Positions 42,944 to 54,700 of a stretch of DNA of 64,000 nt are shown here, piece by piece. Position numbers and translations under genes: made by a program. The stretch's first letter is position 1; each line of letters begins with the position of its first letter. Under the pieces are notes generated by a model. The model was not told the origin of the DNA. It made no database searches and was given only the letters and a program-made list of their open reading frames with translations. Location: the NCBI GenBank assembly GCA_029582165.1, contig CM055879.1, positions 34,824,330 to 34,888,329 of the forward strand, given 5' to 3'. Source of the stretch: Portulaca oleracea (lineage: Eukaryota > Streptophyta > Magnoliopsida > Caryophyllales > Portulacaceae).

Positions 42944-43442
42944 TACATATGATTTTCAATGTTACTGTTTGATTAATAATTTCATATATATATATATATA
43001 TATATAATTAATAATTGTAATATAATATTTTTATGATAATATTTTTCGTTACAAATCTAATGGTGGTAATTTTATATACCAAATCATTGTGTATATTAAG
43101 AAATTTATGGTCAAAATTTTTGAAATCGGTATGATTTTCAAAGATGACAATTAATATGAAACAGAGAGAATAATAAATAGTATGGTCCTTTGTAAAATTT
43201 TAGTTATTAATTTTATTATTAAATTAGTCATGAAAGGTATGATGTTAAAAATATAATAATATTTTTATAATTAATATGTGAAATATTTTTATTTAAACAA
43301 TTACATATATGAGATCTTAAAATAATTAATACTAGTAAGTAACAAATAAAATGAATACTGAGGGAATACTTTCTCATTCCATTTGTTGAATCAGGTCTTT
43401 AACCATGTTGATCTCCATGACCGTTCATCCCTGACTCCTGAG

Positions 43443-44016
43443 TAGGGATGGCAATGGGGCGGGGAATCCCCGAATCCGTCAGGGCCCCGCCCCATTGGGG
43501 ATGGGGACAGGGACAGGGACGATTTTCCAAAATCCGCTCGGGGACGGGGCGGGGATGGGGATAAAATTTTCCCCATCCCCGTCCCCATTTTCTCCGCCAG
43601 GGTGAATTCCCCGTCCCCATCCCCAAATCCCCATCCCCGAAAATGTTAAAATTACCAAATAACCTTTATTCAAATTTAATATATATATTAATGGGAATGA
43701 AAAAATATTAATTTTCCAATTTATTATCACTTGTTGATGTATTATTGTTTGATTTTGATGTATTATTACTTGAGCAAGTTAAATATGTTGTATTTTGGAC
43801 ATGTTAAAAACCGGGTTCGATTAAAAACCGGATCCGATTAAAATTTAGTTAAATTTAGGATAGTTTTAAAAAATCCCCGTTGGGGTCGGGAAATCCGCGG
43901 GGATGGGGATGGGGCAAGAATCATTTCCCGAAGCGGGGATGGGGATGAGTTTTCGGAGCGGGGATGGGGACGGGGGTATACTCCCCCATCCCCGATCCGC
44001 CCCGTTGCCATCCCTA
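43443..44016. mobile_element. hAT-like non-autonomous element rich in GGGGATGGGG
   Basis: It begins TAGGGATGGCAATGGGG and ends CCCCGTTGCCATCCCTA. The flanks CTCCTGAG (43435-43442) and CTCCCGAG (44017-44024) agree at 7 of 8 bases. Both subterminal regions consist of GGGGATGGGGAC-like G-runs in opposite orientation, around an AT-rich centre. No transposase ORF. Confidence 0.85.
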
Positions 44017-44124
44017 CTCCCGAGAGCCTCCTCCAAGTATAATTAGGGTATATTTTGCAATCTAGTAGTTAGACCAAGTGCAATGGTGTTCCTAAATTTT
44101 GGAATATAGGTAGCGGTTCATTCA

Positions 44125-44837
44125 ATATGTATTATATGCTCCTGGAGCATGTGCTCCAGATCCTACGTGGCATATGACATTGTTCATCCATAAAAGAGTC
44201 ATTGTTCACTCATAACCAGATAGGATAGTTCACTACATATGTTGAGATTGTTCACCCTGTATATTGAGATTGTTCACTAGATATGTTGAGATTGTTCACT
44301 AAATATGTTACAATTGTTCATCATGTAACTAGTGGTTGTTCATTGAAAATATTTCCATTTTTCACCATGTCATTATTTACTAATTCATTATTTAGCCATT
44401 CACTCCTGCAAGTTCAAGTACATGTTATCCGATAAGTTCTAATGATAGAAATTTTGTCACATAAGAAGATTATACATTATAAATTGATTTCATGAGTAAA
44501 CGATCTTAATCTTTCAAGTGAGCAAACAAGTTATGATGAACAATCTAAATTTTTCTTAGAGTAAACTATGTGGAACAAGTTCAGTAAACAATATAGTTAA
44601 GTAAATGAACAACGCAGTTGAAGTAAATGAACAATGCAGTTGAAATGAGTGAACAATCCAACTCATTTTAGTGAACATCATATGGTGAACAATGATGTTA
44701 TAATCAGTGAACAATTCAGTTTAACTGACGCTGGTAACCGACAAGTAGTTACTGATTTTTTTTTCTAAAAAAAAAATCTGACATGGCTGCCATGTCATCT
44801 CATGGAGCACATGCTCCAGGAGCATACAATAATTTGC
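44125..44837. mobile_element. Unclassified inverted-repeat element with 13-bp flanking direct repeats
   Basis: Ends are inverted: TATTATATGCTCCTGGAGCA at the left and TGCTCCAGGAGCATACAATA at the right. The left half repeats ATTGTTCACT and the right half repeats AGTGAACAAT, so the whole element folds back. AGCGGTTCATTCA occurs exactly at 44112-44124 and 44838-44850. A partial relative (GGAGCACGTGCTCCAAGAGCA...TAATAATTTGCA) lies at about 49880-49972, in intron 1 of the ESV1-type gene. Confidence 0.65.
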
Positions 44838-44999
44838 AGCGGTTCATTCATTCCATATCATCCATTATTCCCACTTTTCGGAACTTCTTCTTATTTATCT
44901 GATGTATATTTGATGGCCATATACATCAAGGATATTAAGGAAGACATCAAATACTCACCTACATGGAAGAAGAGTTCAAGTCTCTTACATATCTCTCTA

Positions 45000-46183
45000 C
45001 TATGGTAGGATTCTACAAGGGTACTCAAGTAATTTGCTCCTTATTTCAAGAACCATAAAGCTATCATGGAAGACGTCCTAGAGTGGATTATTCTACATTC
45101 AAAGAGCTTTCATTTGGTTCAAGAATCTTGAGATTTGGCTAAGAAACGAAGGAGTTATCATCATTTGTAATCTAGCTTAGTTCATTTGTTTCTTTATGAT
45201 GTCATACTAGTTTAGGATGATGTAAGCTAGATGGCTTGTAATTCTTGAATTTCACACGCCAAGGGAGGCTTCCAATTAGTATAAATAGACCCCTTGAGTG
45301 CCTCGTATTCTCATTCATTCAATAAATCAAATACAAACACATGGTGTTGTTTTCTCTCTAGCTTTTGCTAGTATTTCGTTTCTCTTGAGGGAGATTCGAT
45401 CCTATCTTCTTCTTCTAGCTTAGAGTGGCGTCCTAGGTGGTGATAGGAAGAGATTGAAGCATTCTTGAAGGTGGTGTGGTTGTATCCTCCAAGAATCTTC
45501 AAAAGCCAAACATATCATTCATTCATTCCATTCGTTCATTCAAGCATTCACCCATCTTTGATTGATCTTTCAAGCATCAATCAACACAATCTTTCAAGCA
45601 CCTTTCGTCCATTCCATATTCATCCAACAAACGATCAAGGTACAATCTTTCATCAATCATTCATCATTCGTTCATCCATTCAAGTCGTCATTCATCATTC
45701 ATTCATCAAAACATCAATCGACTTTCAATCTTGGTAAACGAATTCCATCTTCTTTTCGTTTATCTTCATCCTTTTGATTCCATTTTTGGATCCTTAAGAA
45801 CTTTGAGAAGCAAGATTCTTATCTTGGTTTTTAAAGATCCTTAGCTTTTGTATAATTTGATCATCCTTGGTCTCATTATACATCATTATCCTACAATAAT
45901 AGGAAGTCATTGCTACTTTTTTACCTAAAAATACAAATTTACCTTTATTTTTCTTTTCTTAAGGTGTAAAAAATACCATTTGGTTGAGTAAAAGAAACAA
46001 AAAAAAAGAAAGAAAACAGCGAGAGACACACAGAAGAACGTTGCAGTGTTCCCTGAATGAAGTTCCATCAAAATCGTTCTCGACTGTAAAAAAAAAATGT
46101 GGCTTCTTTGCACATGTTCCAAGAGTTGCGTGCATGCGCTGCATCTGCTCTCAACACACCCCCTCAGAGATATGAGCAACTAA
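45000..46183. other. Promoter-like, CATTCA-rich segment, possible solo LTR or TRIM remnant
   Basis: TATAAATAG at about 45282 is followed by CTCATTCATTCAATAAATC and a stretch with many (A/T)CATTCATTC words (45490-45720). No domain-bearing ORF follows. The TATA box without a gene suggests an LTR, but I could not find matching ends or target duplication. Confidence 0.35.
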
Positions 46184-46468
46184 GGTCTTGTTCTTTTGTA
46201 TGATTGGTAAGATGTGAAAATGATGCGGTATGGTGAAATTGTAAAAAATACGGTGAGTTGTGAAATGATATGGTGAAATTTGTGGAAAATTGTGGTTGAT
46301 GTGGTAGGTAAGAAGAAAGAATGTGAAAAGCAAAGGAGGAAAGTGAGGAGATAAAATGATAATAATTGTGGTAAAGTGTGGTATGTTATAATAAAGCGTA
46401 GAAGAATATTGAGTGGTATGGTGAAGCGTGGTACTACAATGCACCATACTGCATAAAAGAACAAGACC
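46184..46468. mobile_element. MITE of the GGNCCTGTTCTTTT family, copy 5
   Basis: It begins GGTCTTGTTCTTTTGTATG and ends CATAAAAGAACAAGACC, flanked by TAA at 46181-46183 and 46469-46471. Interior GTGGT(A/G)... words match copy 4 in orientation. Confidence 0.82.
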
Positions 46469-47904
46469 TAAAGATTGATTGTCTTTCGGCCAACTTTAAC
46501 CATGATCCATATTGGATCGGTCGCTGACGTGGCGAGCGATCTTTGTGTGATCCACCCACTTTAATGGTGATCCAAAGGAGATTGGATCATGTTGAAAAAA
46601 AATTGGGTGAGATGGATCGATAAACCGAGCAAGCAAAGAATGGATTGCTCAATTTATTTTTCCTTTTTTTATTTTCCATGTCATTAATTATTTACCATTT
46701 CCCTTTTTTTCTTCTAATTTTGCCATTTTTTCTTTCCAACTTCCAACTTCCCATGCCCAATTAATATTTTCCATGTCAGTAATATTTTTTTTCTCTAGTT
46801 GCAATGTTTATTGTCAACTTGAGATATATTGTATTTTTTTGTTAATTTGTAATATTTTTTTTAGTTACAATACTCAATTATTCTACTATTATTTTTAATA
46901 TATCATTTTGTTGTAGTATATTTTTTGTTTTCCGTTGCCATATTCTTTTCTAAAATAAATAACATAAATAAATACTTCACAAATACTAAAATAATTAAAA
47001 GTGGGGACCACAATATAATTTTTAAATAAAATATTGTCAAGTGATCCTTACAATTGAATTACCTTTATTTGAAATTGGATCACTACTAATGGATTACACC
47101 ACTTTAAAATGGTGGACTCCCACCAATCCAATCCAAGCATGGATCACCGTTGCGGATAATAACAAGCCTCAAAAGCTGCTTAGCAAACAAACCCTCATTG
47201 CATGCTTCAAGGTCTCATGCCCGTACATCATCCTTGCCAATTTCAAACATTTTCGCATTGTGGCATATGTAATACACATTGACATAAATAATCCACTGTA
47301 TGGTGAACATTGCGAGAAGAAAGTTGTTAGCCTTGAATATTTAAATTTTTTAGTACATATTAGTGAGATTTTTCTTAATTATTAGTTTATATGATTGTGT
47401 ATATTTGAATTTGAAATGGACAAAAAGGAGGAAACAATTTTAAGTTTATTGAGGTAGGATTGAATATGGTACACGTATTAATTGAAATGTATATATTTCA
47501 ATTATACAAGTAGATTTGATTAATTCTAAGTTTATTTTTTCACGAACCATACTGTTTTAGCAAAATTAGTAGCTGACATATCAATTATCGGTTTATGTAG
47601 TTGATAGTTATTTAGGTAACAGATAATGGATAATTAATCAAATAAAAATTGTGTACAGTAAATTTAGTGTTTTAGTTAACTTTTTTTTTTATTATTTATA
47701 TGGATAAGTAGTTGAACCCATCGAGCCCTTATCTCAGGGGTACGAAAATGTCAATGGCCTAAAGATGGGCCCCACTCTAACCCACAACATTCCGAAATGG
47801 TAAAGGAGAGATATAATTCCCAGGATTCAAAAACCTGGACATCTGGGAAAGGAGATGAACCTCTTACCACTCAAACAAAAGGTGATTCGCGAATTAACTT
47901 ATTA
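46469..47904. other. AT-rich intergenic DNA, no gene called
   Basis: A plus-strand ORF of 114 codons (47041-47385) has no recognisable domain. GATCCA(T/C) words near 46500-46620 and 47090-47150 are partly inverted (CCATGATCCA / TGGATCACCG), which may mark another decayed MITE. Confidence 0.35.
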
Positions 47905-48065
47905 GACACCGTTCTTTTGCGCGTTAACGCAACTAACCGCAACGCAAATTACCGCAACCTACCATTACCTTTTTACTATTTCCACCGCAACTTACCGCAA
48001 TCTTCTGTAACTAACCGCAATGCAACCTACTTTAACGCAAATTAAACGCACAAATGAATGGTGCC
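47905..48065. mobile_element. Short MITE related to the GTTCTTTT family, copy 6
   Basis: It begins GACACCGTTCTTTTGCGCGTT and ends AACGCACAAATGAATGGTGCC, inverted over about 21 bp with several mismatches. The interior consists of CTAACCGCAA and ACCGCAAC words. Flanks are TTA and TTT. Confidence 0.55.
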
Positions 48066-48220
48066 TTTATAATGTAGAATTTTCATAAAATAATTGTTAA
48101 TCTTGAAAAATGTGACGGGGAAACAAAAGAATATAACGGCCAAGAAAATACAAGAGGGAGGGCAGTCCACCGCCCCCGTCCACTACTATTAGCGAGTCTC
48201 TATGTCTCCACACATTTGGT

Positions 48221-48240
48221 CACGTGTGGGGTTTTATATT
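48221..48240 (+). promoter_or_regulatory. G-box and TATA box upstream of the ESV1-type gene
   Basis: CACGTG at 48221-48226 is followed by TTTTATATT at about 48232-48240. The 5' UTR then contains a (CT)n tract at 48424-48464 and CATCAT/TGT microsatellites. A G-box fits light or clock control of a starch protein; this is an inference. Confidence 0.45.
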
Positions 48241-48421
48241 AAGCAAAGACACCCCCCCCTTTTGTTTCGCAAATCGCAACTGCTTTGTTAAGTGTCTTTT
48301 TTCTCTTTTCATTCCGTTTTCATTCACAACATTAACAAATTAACAACTCCCCAAAACTCTTTTTACCCATCTCAAAACCCAAACACCACCACCACTCTCT
48401 GCTTCTCATTTGCAACCACCG

Positions 48422-48465
<44 letters not shown>

Positions 48466-48780
48466 AATGCTCAGCTGAAATGTCTCCAAGCTCACACTCT
48501 CATTCTCTCAATCTCTCTCTCTAGTTCATCATCATCATCATCGTCTTCTTGTTGTTGTTCTCTCGCCTCTGAATCCTCACTCTCTGCAAATTTCTACTCG
48601 GAAGGTCCCGGAGATTCGCCGGCGGTAGATTACCTGCGCGATTAGGGTTTCTGCTCGATCTGTTTCCAGTCGTTTGCATTGCGAACGCGACGACCTACAT
48701 TCGGCATCGTTCATCCGTTTTTCGTTGTTTCGATTGATTTCGTTTCGAATCAAATGGCGGTTTAGTGAGGCGTAGAGCGG

Positions 48781-51700
48781 ATGGTAATGGCGGCGAGCTC
48801 TTCCGGTGGTTTCGCGGCGCCATTTGTTAGTTTCAGGATTCGGAGGTTCCACGATGACGCGCCATTTATTCGCCTGCGACGCCGGAATTTCGCCGGCGGG
48901 AGGACGCACCGCCAGCTGAGCTCCGGCGACGGCGGAGGGGAGAAGGAAATAAGGTGTTGTCAGAGCTCATCGTCGTCGGAATCTGTGGTTCATAATAAAA
49001 GGCATTCTGATAAGTCCGAAGAATGGCGGCGGTTCGACACCAGGAAGAGTGTTCGACGAGTTCGTAGCCAAGCGCTCCCTTCTCTGCCTTTCGCTTCTTC
49101 TCAGTATGTTTTGATTCCTTATCATTTTTTTCTTTCTCTTCTTTAGATTGTTTGATTGTGATTTTTATTTTTTTATGTTCAATTTTTCGCTAATTGATGA
49201 ATAGTGATATTCAAGCAATCATATCATATATGTTGAAAAGTGAATTGTCGAGACGGTGACTGTCTTGTTGTAGAGAGTCGATGAAGGAAAAGTGCTTGGT
49301 CCACTCAGAAGGCTCAATAAAGAGGCCAGTAGGATTAAATTAAAGCAAATTGTGACAGTTTCATGTAAGAATTGGCACCAAATAAGGAGAAAAATAGTCC
49401 TTATTCATGTTGAGTTCAGTTTTTTCGTTTCCTTTTTTCGCTTGGAGTGGGAGAAATTTAGTTACTCAATAGTACTTATTTCTGTTGTGTCCTGATCAGT
49501 GATCACCCAGGAGACACATGATCACATTAGTTTTAAGATTGCTGAAAGTTAACATGATGTTTTGTGGCATATCTGGTACTTTTCGAGCAGCGTAATGGCG
49601 TTGGCGAGAATTCTAAGATATTCAATGTGAACCTTGATGAGTGGGGAATTTGCTATTTGTTTGTCATGCCCCTGTTTAGGTGGTATTGTTGTCTAATTTC
49701 TTTTTAGAAGGGGAAAAACTTTCCTCAATACCATTGCGACAATTTGTTGTTGAGGATTTTGATGAGTTAGGAGCCTCCTAACTCTGTAATCTGAGTTCGT
49801 GAAGAAGAGGCATGTGCATCAAAGGCATAAATAAAAGTCTCCCTACATAAACACCCAAGTTTAAGTTTAGTTCCTCACTCATAATAATCAGAGTGAACAA
49901 CCTAATACATATGGGTGAACAATTGTAGAATCTGGAGCACGTGCTCCAAGAGCACCTAATAATTTGCATTGTGTCAGATATGGTACGGAGCGAGCAATCT
50001 AGGTGGCAGTTTCTTCTTAAGGCAACCGACCCTTACCCTGTTGGACCCTCTCTAGTCTCCACTATTAAGCCCACATATGACTAGCTGTTTCAGACTTGGA
50101 CAATTAGTGGTTTAGCAGTGGCAACAAAACTCTAATGAACAGAATTAGCGCACAGGTGGGCAGGCAGGAAGCTGACAACGATTTTGGTAAGGCATGAGGC
50201 ATTATTGCATCATTGTCAATGCTTAAAACCTGAACATTACTATGATGAATTCTCTTAGCAATACACAGAGAGATAGATATATAGATAGACCAATAAAGAA
50301 AGGAACAAGGAAGAAGGGAAGGAGAACATGAGGACAGAATAATGAAGTATCATGGTTTACGATGATACCACTAGCATCTCTTTTATCTTCTTGTTGTTGT
50401 TAACATATGATCCCCCATCACACTCCCCACCACACCCCCCACCCCACCCCACCCCACCCATCTGGTAATATTTTCCACTGGTTGTCCTTAGGAAGGGTGA
50501 TGATATAGTATACATTCAAAAACATAAGCTGACTTCTCCTCAATAGGGATGGGGGGGGGGGGGGGGGCGATGTTATTTTGTATCCCTTAGCATCAAAGCT
50601 CAGCACAAAACTGATTTGATAATGAATCTAGTACCCCCTAAGCCCTCCCCCTAATTTTCAAATTAAAACCTCATTTCGGGAAACATATATGCATTTTCCT
50701 CTATAGTGAACCATTTGCTTAACATTTCAAGCGATGACAATATGATTATGCAGAGGATGGTTATCCCTGTCTATTCAATTACCGTTGGCAATTAGCTCTT
50801 CTTGTCTATTTCAAATATTTCTGCAGTAGTAGAATCTCTTGGTTTATGTAATATTGCCGAAATTGGTTCTGATCAAGAAGGTTTTGCATTGGGATTGAGG
50901 ATATTGGATTCAAATTTGAAGGGTGTCAAGGAAATTGGATGACTATGATGCACCAGCACGTGCAAGAGGAATTCTTGATTCTTTTATTTTTACATTGCAG
51001 GGTTCGCCTTCCATCTAAACCGTACTGCACGCCAAGAAATACAGGTCCTCAGTCTCGTGATACCCCTCCCAAGAGAGGTAACAAGACATGCATCTTTCGG
51101 TGACTAACATGAATGATTATTGAAAGATATCTTTCTGGAGAAAGTGGGTAGGACTAATAATTGAAGAAATAGTTGACTTAAACTTGCATATTTTGCCTTT
51201 TTTTTTTGCCTCTATTATAGACACAGGCATTGCAAATGAGAAAGATTGGGGCATCAGCTTGTTGAATGAGAATGTGAATGAATCGGGCATAAATGATGAT
51301 GGCAGTACATGGTATCGAGAAAGTGGGGAAGAGCTTGGAGAAAATGGGTACAGGTGTCGATGGACAATGATGGGTGGTCAGTCCCAAGATGGTTCTTCTG
51401 AATGGAAAGAAACGGTATGGCTGTAGACTTTGTTTCCTCCTTGATCTCAAATGGACACGTATACTTCATGACAACTTCAAGAGTAATGTGTGTGTGAAGA
51501 AGTACAAATTTACAATATTTGTTTTGCTTAACAAAGATGAATGTCTATACTAACTTCCATGAACATGTTGCTGATTTTATCAAATAGTTCATGACAGTGA
51601 GAGATAATGTTTGATGTTTGTTCTTAGGATCATATCAACTCAAATATCATTTTAAATGGGTGCAATTAATGAGTTTCTTGTTTTGCTTGACAGTGGTGGG

Positions 51701-54700
51701 AGAAAAGTGATTGGACTGGATATAAAGAGCTAGGTACACTTACTTTACCCTTGAAAATTTGTGTTTAGTGTTCATTTCAATCAAAGTTGCAGAAAGTTAC
51801 ATGTAGGAGATGGTTGTATTCATGGAAATCAATTAGCCAACATATTGGATTAGATGGTTGTATGCATGGGAATATACTGGATATAAAACTCTATTAACAT
51901 ATTCTAATATGTGTTATGGTTAGTGTGTAACAGAAGCGTGCAAGTTATTTCACATATCATTCACTCACCATATATATTTGAGTGCCTCTCACATTTACTC
52001 AGATAGCCTTGCTACTTGTTATGCTGCTCAATCTACCCAACTCTATGTCTGTGCACATAGCTAAAATGCTAAAGCTACTATAGATAAACCCCCCCCCCCC
52101 CCGGGTGGTCGTTGACATGCGGAGGAGATTAGGTTGACACACGGCATGAAGCCTGATATTTTCCTATGATTTACTTTTCCTCAGTAAAAATTCAACACCT
52201 AAAAGGTCCCGTGACCAAACAGGATTTAGGGGTCTGATGTAGCACTCTTATCCTCCAATTAAAACATTCAAAGAGGTTGATTCCCATTTATCCAAGATTT
52301 TAGAATCGTTTACCACCTGCTACCCATGGAAAAGAAGCAGAAGAGGTGCAGAGAGGCATTTCGCTTGAGCCCGTAACCTGTAACAATACAACTTGGAAAA
52401 ATAAATCCTTCTTTCAGCTCAGATTATGGGCAAATATGGAACCATGATTAGTCCTTTTGTTTGGAGATTTCTCCAATACATCCATTCATCAGACTCTTCC
52501 TGGAAAAGTTTTGTTCCTTTGGGAGCTTCAGGGCACATAGAAGAAACTGGAGCTGCATAGTTGAAGATTGTTGTCTGCATGACTTAAGGAGCAAGAGAAC
52601 GCCAAAGAGTAAACAATGTTTTATGAGTTGTTACCTTCTATTTCACACTTTTTTGAGTGTTCCTTGAACATTTCCACATGAACTTAACTTGTTCCCACAG
52701 TTGAATGAGCATCTGTGACATTTCATTTCCCTTTTTCCCTCAAAAAAAAAAAAAATCCTTGTAGGTTAATGAGCTTGTTCCTCTAATGTAAGTCAGCTGA
52801 GGGGTTTTCACAATATTCTTCAAGAGCAGATGAACTTATGATTTTGACTGTCTTTGAAGCTATATTACTAGGGCTATCCATTGAGTTTAGTGAGTTAGTG
52901 CTTTGTCAGACACTCGATACTCTAGATCTAGCATGGATATTGCACATTTAGACTTCAACGTGTAGCTGAGTCTAATTGATACTGCTCCATGGATATGAGA
53001 ATACAGTCTGCAGGAAAAAAAGACTGTTACCTTTACGCTTGTCATTGATGACGAAAGCATCATTTGCATACTAGGATGAATTCATGATTTAAAAGTCATC
53101 AAGGAGCTCAAAAGCCATGGTTCTACATAGACATAATGAGACACCCACTGATCCAGACTTTATCTTGTTTGGCTGTGGATTAGACATTTATTTTCTTTGT
53201 TTGTTGTCCAAGAAGTGAGAGACATTGTTTTGACTTCTTCCTTCATAGTTGAAAAAGAATAATGTGCCAGTGCTATTTTAACTAGTTGTGTTCTTTCTGA
53301 AGTCAGTGGAAATCGAAGGTTCTGTGTTGCTATCTTGCATCATTTGCTGATACCCGACTGGTGGTTTGCCCCATGGCTTTTCTTCATTTTGACATATATA
53401 TGACAGGGGTGGAGAAATCTGGAAGAAATGCTGAGGGAGATTCATGGTGGGAAACATGGCAAGAAGTGTTGCATCAAGATGAGTGGAGGTAGGACAGACA
53501 TAACTGTCAAAGGCTGTCTTGAAGTATCTTCATGATTTTGTAAATTCCTTTTAGGTTTTCATGCTCTTCTATTGCAATAGGGTATAAACTATGCTATCCT
53601 TTGAATTTGTAGTAACATAGCAAGGATAGAAAGAAGTGCACAGAAACAGGCAAAATCAGGTTCTGAAAATGCTGGATGGTATGAAAAATGGTAAGAAACA
53701 CAACAGCTGCCAATGATATGCCGTGCCATTTTCTTGTTGAACAAGTTTATAACGCAGGTTTGTTCTCTAATTTTCCTCAGGTGGGAAAAATATGATGCTA
53801 AAGGCTGGACGGAGAAAGGGGCGCACAAGTATGGCAGGCTTAATGAACAGTCATGGTGGGAAAAGTGGGGAGAGCACTATGATGGAAGAGGATCTGTCTT
53901 AAAATGGTTATAATGATATTTTCTACCTCTCTATTCTTCAGCTTGTTTCATGAATGAGCAAATGGAAAACCATAACAAATTATGTGAGAATTGAGAAAGC
54001 AATTAGATTCTGTTTTGTTAAGAAGAAATTTTTGTGGTTAAATGTTTCACTGGAAGCTGTAAGGGCTAAGATTTAAGAATCAGGCTACTTTTACGTAGGC
54101 ATGATGATAAAATGCACAATTTCCCCAATGGGTTTTGTCTTGGTGGTGATGAGCACTATAACTGTCAAAGCCTATTTCTTTTTCATCTTTTTTATTTTTA
54201 TGATAGGAACATAACTGTCTGAGCTTTTCACACTATGATGCTGTTGATAGAAACTAGTCAAAAAACTTAATTGTATTCACCTATGAAACAACTTTAGTTT
54301 TCGTTGAATGGTAGCTAATAAAATTATTAGTGCGTTTTGAAGCATGAAAGATATTATTATATCATTATCTAGGTAGTTGTATTGTGAAAATATTTGGTCT
54401 GCATGCACATGGAAGTTTCTTATGTTTCTTGCTGAACTGACTTGCTTGCCTTACAACTTAGTAACTGGTATGTTTGGCATTGACATGTTAGTTTCCATTC
54501 TCATTCTCCCAGGACAGATAAGTGGGCCGAGACTGAACTTGGAACAAAATGGGGAGATAAGTGGGAAGAGAAATTCTTTGCCGGCATTGGTTCACGCCAA
54601 GGAGAAACCTGGCATGTGTCTCCCAGTGGTGAACGTATGTCCCTCTGCCCTCTTTGGTTATCATGTCTTCCTATTGCTAAATTGTAGCCTTCAGTGTTGA

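Noticed and set aside
47041..47385. ORF of 114 codons in intergenic DNA
   Set aside because: No domain, no promoter signal, and partial MITE-like sequence; not supportable as a gene.
48292..48645. Ser-rich ORF of 117 codons
   Set aside because: It lies in the CT- and TCA-microsatellite-rich 5' UTR of the ESV1-type gene and ends before its start codon.
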